Origin: Clitopilus passeckerianus
Lineage: Eukaryota; Basidiomycota; Agaricomycetes; Agaricales; Entolomataceae
DNA length: 64,000 nucleotides
Reading direction: 5' to 3'
Assembly (NCBI GenBank): GCA_944990035.1
Contig: CALYLX010000100.1
Location: forward strand, 609,525 to 673,524
The stretch's first letter is position 1. The number at the start of each line of letters is the position of its first letter. The notes under the pieces were generated by a model. That model was not told the DNA's origin and made no database searches. It was given only the letters and a program-made list of their open reading frames with translations. Below are positions 56,751 to 64,000 of this stretch, one piece after another. Position numbers and translations under genes: made by a program.

Positions 56751-59700
56751 CTATGGTGAGGTCGTCAGCCCATGACCATGCTTGAGGAATCCTGGGCTGG
56801 TATCAAACGGCTCGTTGGTGCCATTGCTAGCCCCAGTCATATGATGTCCATGTTCAGGCGACTGTTGCTGGAGAGGTCCAGGTGGTAAGAATCCTCCACC
56901 GAACAACTGCTGAACATCCACAGTATCATCAAACAATGCCATCATCTCTGCCGGGGACATGTACATCTGGGGGTCGTCCCTCAACAGGTCCTGCATCCCC
57001 AATCCCGGTCCCGACGCCATGCCGAACGGAGTGGATGATTGTTGCTGGTGTTGATCCTCGCTTGCCCTAGAAACGTGGCCGAAGGTTGACGAAGACGCAG
57101 GTACTGATACGCCACCGATACCACTCCCAGCCTGTCCCTGATTGGAGGACGGTACATTTACTGGAGCATTGGGGAAGGTTACGGCAGGCTGCTTCGGCAC
57201 TTCATTATAGAATTCCGAGGGGGAGAAACTCTCCGGGCTGCTATGATGCGACGGGGAATCTGTGCTGTGGGTGGACCTCGCGATCGAGGGTACCTTTTTG
57301 CGGACTGGGCGAATCCAAGGTGGGCGGTTCGCAGCTTGCTGGCCTTCCCGGCGAGTTGTCTCCAGAGGGATTTGTGTTACTATGACAGAATTGAATGCAA
57401 CCCGGACGAAGGCATTGAAGGAGCAAGTCGCGTGGTTTGCAAGCGGAAGCGCAAAAGGTGCGAGGGCGAAGGGTACGGATAGAGAGCAAGCAAAGATGTA
57501 ATTCAATTAGGGTCGGCAAAGGTCAATAGATTAGAGTTGCACTCACGTCGACAAAATTCTTCCATGAGATCTCCCGACCTGAGGCCGCACACATAGCGAC
57601 CACTGAACCGACGGAGCAACCCAACACAAGACCGAAGTGCGTCCAGGCCAGGGGGTATCAAATGCTGCAAGTCGTCCGTCTTGCAGCTGAGAAGAATCGC
57701 AACAAGTGTTCTTCCAGCTTGTGTCAATTGGTGAATCACGTGTACGCCATCTAAAACGAGCGAAAAAAGCGCGTCAGTCCAATGTTAGGGAACATAGTAC
57801 AGGGCAGGTAAAACGCGAAACGCTAAAAAATTCTGGGGAGGAAGGAGCACGTACAGTATGTCATCAACCCTTTCTTCGCAATTTGCAAATGGGTCGTAAT
57901 AATTTGCAAGGCAGAATTTTGAGCAGCGACCAAAGCGGCTTTCTCCTTTTCTCCAGGCAAATCCTCAGACCCTCCATTCGTCCTCTCAGCCATAAGCTCG
58001 GAGAATCTATGTCGGTAGATCAAGAGCCGAACAAAATGTTCCGCACAATGTAACCTCTCGGCTTGTGTGAGTCGAATGGTGTCTTCACTGGCCAAAGTCT
58101 CTGGCGTGTGGGCCCAGTACGGTGGAATGCTCCTGTGTATTTCATCCAAAAGCGCCTCTTCGTCCCACATCTCCTTCATCCTCCGCGATGCCGACAGAAC
58201 GTTCGCCGCTCTTGTCAAGAACGCCGAGGTCGAGTCCGTGTTCCTAGTAGGAGGCACATTCAAAACCGACTCTAGCACGACCATGATCCTCAAAGAACAT
58301 ATGAACGCGCTCAACCTGCATTCCGTTCCCGCAGGTGGTGTTCCAATGCCATCTCGAGTGATAAACTCGTCGTCAATCGCTAATGGCTCTCCAACATCAC
58401 AATCCCTCAACCGGATCATCGACGGCCTTCCAAAGTGTGCACACATCTGCTTGTCCCAGATGTAGACGCACCAGAAGGTACGTTTTCTGACCTCATCCTC
58501 GATAGGATCGAATAGGTCATACGTATCCGCACTGCGATGGAGACCGGCATCGATGCACATGGTAACTGCTTCCGCCAGTAACGATGCAGCTTTCGAGATT
58601 TTGCCCAATCCCACTGCGTACACGGCCGCAATGAGGTTGGCTTGGATATTATAGAGGGTGGGTCGATCGGCGATGGGAAGGGTTCGGAGGCGCCCGAAGA
58701 GTTCGAACCATTGGGTTCCAGCAGTGATACCGTCGCCTGGGGTTGTTCGGACTCTTGGGTCGTCGACATGCCTGGACGCCAGGCAGGAGATTGCGACTAT
58801 GAAGGCCGCAAACCCCGGCTCACCCCACTTATTGGGGTTGCCATAATCCTGACGAAAACGGGAGTAAGTCAGGGTAAAGTATTCAGGAGTAATCATACTC
58901 ACGGTCAAGAAAGATGGAACATGTAGGAAAGGAAGGATATAATAAGAGGTGGAGAGGTAACATTGGACCAGACTAAGAATACCAAGAGAAGCGCAGTTCA
59001 GCGGCGAGATCGGAATGTATCTTGTCGAAATTAAACTTGCCTGTCCATGAGCTCGGGGACTATATATGATGTCATTAATCGCCATAAAGCTTGTGGGTTC
59101 ACCGAAGTACGTCGGGGAACACGATCAGGGAACCACTCGGTGTTGGTAGCATTGGCAGTGGTACCACCATTGGGTTGGGAGGGGCCGTACGCCCCGGGTG
59201 GATTTGAACCTTCGCCATTATTCGGGGTCGTACTGCATGGCGTTCTACCAGCAGATCCAAAACCGGCAATCCTGATGTTTCTCCTTGCCATCTTGTGTAG
59301 CCTTCATCGTCGAAGTAGAGATATGACGCCGATAGCGACATCTGTGAAGTCGCTTCTGCAAGCTCGTCAACCGTCATTTCTCCAGCGTCCAACGGCGACG
59401 CTAGCCCTGAAATCGAACCACGTCTCGGCGTATCTGACAAAGAGCCGAAATGTGTTGAAGGGTTGGTGAGAGGAAAGACATGAAGTGATGGAGGGGGTAC
59501 GCCCGATGGGAACTGAGTGGGATATGCGAATGGTTGTATAGGACTTGTAGGGTTCTCGGATCCAGCTGATTGCTTTCCCGAGGGATTTGAAGGTGGAACC
59601 ATCCCTCCAGCTGCAAAAACGGCGGGAGGAATCGCCTGGATGAGAGTCTCAAGGTGATGCATCCGGTCCTCCAGTGTTGCAGTTCGCCTACCATGACGTC

Positions 59701-60123
59701 AAAAGATCCGTTGAGCTCGCTGTTCCATGCATCGTCGAGAATAGATCAAGCTAAGTGACTGACTTGGATTTATGAGGATGCGTCCTCTTCCCTGGCTCCT
59801 CAAACGTACATGCAGAGTTTGCAGTTAGGCACGCTTGGCATGGATGGCCCTCGTCGCATTTTATCCTTCTCCTCCTAGATGATCAAACAGGCATTGAATA
59901 CCAGCTTTTAAGCAAAAGTTCTGCAAAGAAATACGGACCGACAACGATCACAGGCCCTACAACAGAACGAGTCAATCCCCTATACATATGACTCTCGTGA
60001 CCATCCAACATACCTGCTCAGCTTGAACCTTCTCTCTTTCAGAAAAGATGTTGAGGGGCCAGAACCCGGCGATCCCTGTTGTTGATCTTGAGCTTGAGAT
60101 TCTGCAGTCGTTATTGGAGGCAT
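56751..60123 (-). CDS. Zn2Cys6 fungal transcription factor
   Basis: Starts [20 protein letters not shown] at 60123. The zinc cluster is split by an intron: FKLSR then a short exon, then [17 protein letters not shown], with [20 protein letters not shown] completing the six Cys. A coiled-coil linker follows ([19 protein letters not shown]). The fungal-specific regulatory domain is at about 57823-59040: [84 protein letters not shown]. The C-terminal exon is Gln/Ser/Pro-rich (activation-type) and ends GLTTSP at 56751. About 850-900 residues. Architecture is similar to XlnR-like and other sugar or metabolic regulators, but the target cannot be told. It is 18 kb from the synthetase locus. Confidence 0.88.
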
Positions 60124-60913
60124 GATGAGAGTCGGAGGCAAGAAGCTATGCGGGGTCCAGGTACAGTGTTACAACTGTATACGCGCTACTATCCGCAATT
60201 TCTCAATGCACATTTGATCAATCCACAGTTTCTATTCTGACTCAACAAAACAAGCCTCTTAAACCCTCGAACCGACTTTACCCGATGTACAAGGCAAATT
60301 TGTTACTCTTGTCCCTGTTTTGAGGTCGAATAAGCATCAGCAGACACTGGTTCCAGAATCTTTCTCTCCATTGGGTACGGTGCCGTCTGGTTCACCTTTG
60401 AGCCCACTTTGATTCTCCTGCCGCTAAAACCCATAGGGCAACCTGGGGCAACGCCACTCTTTTCGCAGTATTTCGTCAACAACATGGCCTTTCTTGGCGT
60501 TGAATCCCACTGAATGTCTTCGAAGGGAAACCAGAAGTCGGATAAGTATAGCCGAATACCGATAAACTCTAAAATCACAGAGCGCTGATTGGAAGACCGT
60601 ATCCCCGATGGTACACTCTATTCACAATTTCATTGTCATTCGATGCTTTTGGACAGTTAGTATGAGGAAAAATAGCCATGTACGTGTTGTCCGACCGAGG
60701 GCGAGATAGAGATATATACTAAATTAAAAAGGAAACTATCTTCACTGCCAGTAATCAAAAAGGGTATTATGGCAAGGGTTGTAAAGAGATGCACATCTGA
60801 ATAATAAGTCACTAATAACGAGGAAAAGAGAAAGCCTTAAGATCCAAAGACAACACGACGAAAAGAGGGATAGCACAGGGAAATGATAGAAAATAGAAGA
60901 TAGAAGATGGAAT
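60124..60913. other. Intergenic region
   Basis: Upstream of the transcription factor gene, downstream of the flippase gene. A 91-codon frame (60303-60578, -) has no recognisable domain. Confidence 0.5.
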
Positions 60914-63900
60914 CTACAAAGCATACCCGCCGTCCCACTGACTAGACGCGTAGGAAGCACGATCCGCCCGGCTGTGGGACCGATCGTCATGATCACCACC
61001 ATGTGTAGGCGAACCCATCCTGGCGGCAGATGCTCGCGGATTCTGAGCATACTGTCCATGCTGACCCACGTGATACTGCTGCTGCTGCCTGTCATGGTTC
61101 TGCGCCGGCGTATGCTGCCCATGAGCTTGATTGTCGTATCCCCCATCTTCAGCCGTCCAGAATTCATCAACTGCTGATCGATATGACGCAGAGCTCCCAG
61201 ACCGATCCTGGATGTGTCCTTGGCCGTGAGCATACTGCTGCTGCTGCTGGTATTGATGATATGGGTTCCTCGATTTGTTGCTGTACTCGTCTGACGGTCG
61301 GCGGACATGCAGCTCAAAGGCATGTGGACTGGGAGGTTCAGCTCCTGCAGCAGGTAGGTGTAACAACATTCACATTGAAGGAATGCTGAGACGTCGGTGA
61401 CGTCGGGGAATGCATTGGCATTGGAGCACGTTGCTGCTGGTAGGCACTTGGACCAGCGCGGGAAGTCCTCGACCTGAGGCTTGCGCTTCTACTGGGCGGC
61501 GTCTTCGTGATCTCCCCGGTGGAGTACTTGTACGTCGGTGATGGCATGGGTGATTGAGGAGGTAGGTCAGAAGCGGAATAGTAAGAAGGTTGCGGCGAGG
61601 GTTGGTCTCAATTCGGAGACCAGAATTTGGAGGTGAAAGATGGTCCGCGTCATCAAGCTTGTTGTCCTGCGGCGGCGCATACTGTGCATACTGTGTTTCC
61701 GGGATGGCACCGTCAGAAGCTTGAGTCATGGGTGGCGTGTGTATGTATGTTGGCCGGAGGTTAGCCATGCCGGGACTTGAGGTGCGTGTGAGCTCGTATG
61801 AGTCCTGGTTGGCCGAGATCTCAGACAGAGACCGAAGATGTTGCTGCGTGAACATTGGCACCGCCTCCAAGGTCTCTTGTCGTTGCGCCTCAAGTTCCTG
61901 CTTCATCGCTTTTCGCTGTCTCCTGTGCTTGATACCCAGTTGATCTTTCAAGTCTCCCTTAACCCACATCTCTCTGACGATGTTCTTGTCGAGAGGGAAA
62001 TACACCGTAGTGAAGAATTTCACGAGGAACCTCGGAGCTTTACGGAGGACAAGCAAATTAGTGAAAGCTCCAACAACATTGGCACAAAAGCTTACCGAGC
62101 GCGACAGCCGAACAGAAGATAATCGTGACCCAGAACTGGACATTCCCAAAGAGGACGATAACTTCATCGTTGAAGTCACTTGTCGGGAAGAAGGAATAGA
62201 TGACAATCCAAAGCATCATGACGATCGTTGAACCGAAAACAACTATCCATGTGATAACTGTCCAACTGCACCGGGTGTCAGCGCTAAGCCTTAATAGTGG
62301 GCCACTGAAATACTCACTAGTTGGTGTTCAGTCCGACGTAGGAATTAGCCGACAAGATAGCTGCAACAGCAACGGTAGTACCGAAGTCTGCCAAGGAATC
62401 CAATCCCTTTCCAGTCCACGAGACTGGGTGGCCAAGTGTCCAAATGAGGTATGGGAAGAAGAAAACCACAGCGGACTGGTATAGGCCATCAAACATATAC
62501 AGCCAGAATCTCGTTCGGGTATATTCCAGACCGCGAATACCACGAACATAGAGTTGAGGGAATGCCAGAGCTGCTTGGGCGTTGATATCCTGATCGAATG
62601 CTACAAGACGGGGTCAACACAGGCCAGAAGTCAAATACAACTAGGTGCATACCTCCCAGGACAATGACGGGTAGTGATGTGAATACAAGATTGCACAGCA
62701 GGATGAAGGTATATTGGTACAGGTAGGTGGCATCAAAACTTAAAGAAACTTCATTAGCCTCAACTTGAAACGATAGAGTAAAAGGATGAACTCACGAGTT
62801 GAACGGTAAATACCAAAAGAGGGCGAAAGTCCAGATGACATTCTTGTAGAAGAAATTGCTATGCATATCGGCGACACGCTGATACGACCAGCGACCGTGA
62901 ACAATGAGGAGCTTCGTGAGGAATCGGAATTGACCAAAGGCGTAATCGGCGGACATGGCAGCTTGTGAACCCTCCAATCCAATAAGACCACATCCAATGT
63001 TGGCCTCTTGGATCATGGCTACGTCGTTGGCGCCATCTCCAATGGACAGAGTCATAGCGTTGCGTCCTTCTTTGACCTGTGATGATTGGTGAGAATGGAC
63101 GAACTTAAAGAGGAAAAATGGTACGTACAAGTTTGACGGTCAAAGCCTTCTGGGCAGGAGACACACGACAACAGACGACAGTCTCGCATTGGGTGCCGAG
63201 GTTCAGGAACAAGCTCTTCAGCTCGTTGGACAGTGCATGTTGAAGGGTATCTCCATCAATGACAACAGCGAAAGAAGCTTTGGCACCAGGCATGAAACCA
63301 CGGTCTTGAGGTCTGAACGAGGAGGACCAAGAATTGACGCTATCTTGTTGAGGCCAGCTTCAATTTTTGTTCGAGTTTCGGCCATAGTTGGAGCGGAGAT
63401 GATCATAACGTCCATATTGTTCTTCAAGAGGTTGCAACTGTAACCAATTTCGATAGCCGTCTGAAGCTTGTCGCCTAAGATTAGATGTTAGAGATACGCA
63501 GCAAGCACTGAGTAGTTACAGGTCCACGTACCAGTCAGGATCCACAGCTTGATGCCAGCTTGGTGAAGAGTCTCAATAGCCTCGGGGACCCTTCTGCAAC
63601 TTATCCTCCAAGGCAGTTGCTCCCAGGATATGCAACGAGTGCTCGATCATCTCATTCGCCTTATCGATAGCCTCGTCCCGGCCCTCAATCGAGTTGATGG
63701 CCTCCTCATAAGTCCTCGACCACGTCATGTATTCCTGCTCCCCCAAATAGCGGTAGGCAATGCACAATGTCCGCAATCCATTGTTCGCAAACATCTCCAT
63801 ATCCGCTCGTCCTCTCCTTTGATATCCGGGTCCTGGTCCTTGGATAGTCGAGCGTAGATGACACTGTCGGCTCCTTTGCAATAGAGTATCAACCTCCCAT

Positions 63901-64000
63901 CAGGTGCTCGAACGATGACGCTCATTCGCTTCCTGGTACTGTTGAACTCGAGCATGCAGAGGAGTGTAGTGCTCCAAGGTTGGCCCATCACTTCAATGTC
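60914..64000 (-). CDS. P4-ATPase phospholipid flippase, 3' part (5' end outside window)
   Basis: C-terminal two thirds of a P4-type ATPase (Drs2/Dnf family), which moves phospholipids to the cytoplasmic leaflet. Visible are the nucleotide-binding region [55 protein letters not shown], the P-domain [19 protein letters not shown] and the last helices ([60 protein letters not shown]). A long Gln/Pro-rich tail follows. At least three frame breaks occur with no intron to explain them: about 63815-63830, about 63585-63600 and about 61605-61625. Since family members are conserved and often needed for growth, these are probably sequence errors, but a pseudogene cannot be excluded. Confidence 0.85.

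Overview
The window is nuclear DNA of a filamentous basidiomycete, most likely an Agaricomycete (mushroom-forming fungus). Genes are dense, on both strands, and cut by many short introns of about 45-70 bp. Several families are typical of this group: F-box/LRR-like proteins, a seven-helix protein beginning WDYLVLLPHELALYK, a single-pass membrane protein with a short Ser/Pro-rich tail, a fungal half-size ABC transporter, and an A-T-TE quinone-synthetase-like enzyme. I saw no tRNA, rRNA, CRISPR array or intact transposon. All exon structures were worked out by eye.

Layout. 1-8.2 kb: 3' end of an amino-acid permease (+), an F-box protein (-) preceded in frame by a Spa2-homology module, an NmrA-like reductase (-) and an MFS drug transporter (-). 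9.5-16.6 kb: a head-to-tail array of five paralogues (+) that I read as a divergent BMT5-like (DUF2431) Rossmann methyltransferase family. Two are intact, one is intact but for an uncertain start, one is frameshifted and one is cut short. 16.7-26.7 kb: an unknown nuclear-type protein (-), the DNA-end-resection factor Ctp1/Sae2/CtIP (-), an ABC half-transporter (+) and a single-pass membrane protein (-). 27.5-38.7 kb: a compact secondary-metabolism locus with an A-T-TE NRPS-like synthetase (-), an O-methyltransferase (+) and a cytochrome P450 (+), bracketed by two hemerythrin-like paralogues in opposite orientation. 39.5-53.3 kb: a seven-helix protein (+), a small unknown protein (-), a long Pro/Gln-rich protein (+), a Lys/Ala-rich chromatin-type protein (-), an F-box protein (-) and an aldo/keto reductase (+). 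53.8-64 kb: another F-box/LRR protein (-), a Zn2Cys6 transcription factor (-) and the 3' part of a P4-ATPase lipid flippase (-) that runs off the window.

How the genes may work together. The synthetase, methyltransferase and P450 look like core, tailoring and oxidation steps of one small pathway. The synthetase resembles atromentin/terrequinone-type enzymes that dimerise aryl-pyruvates, but the aminotransferase usually found beside them is not in this window. The methyltransferase-like array grew by tandem duplication that included upstream sequence.

Caution on sequence quality: the flippase, normally a conserved housekeeping gene, has at least three reading-frame breaks. Some frameshifts elsewhere, including in the first array member, could be assembly errors and not true decay.
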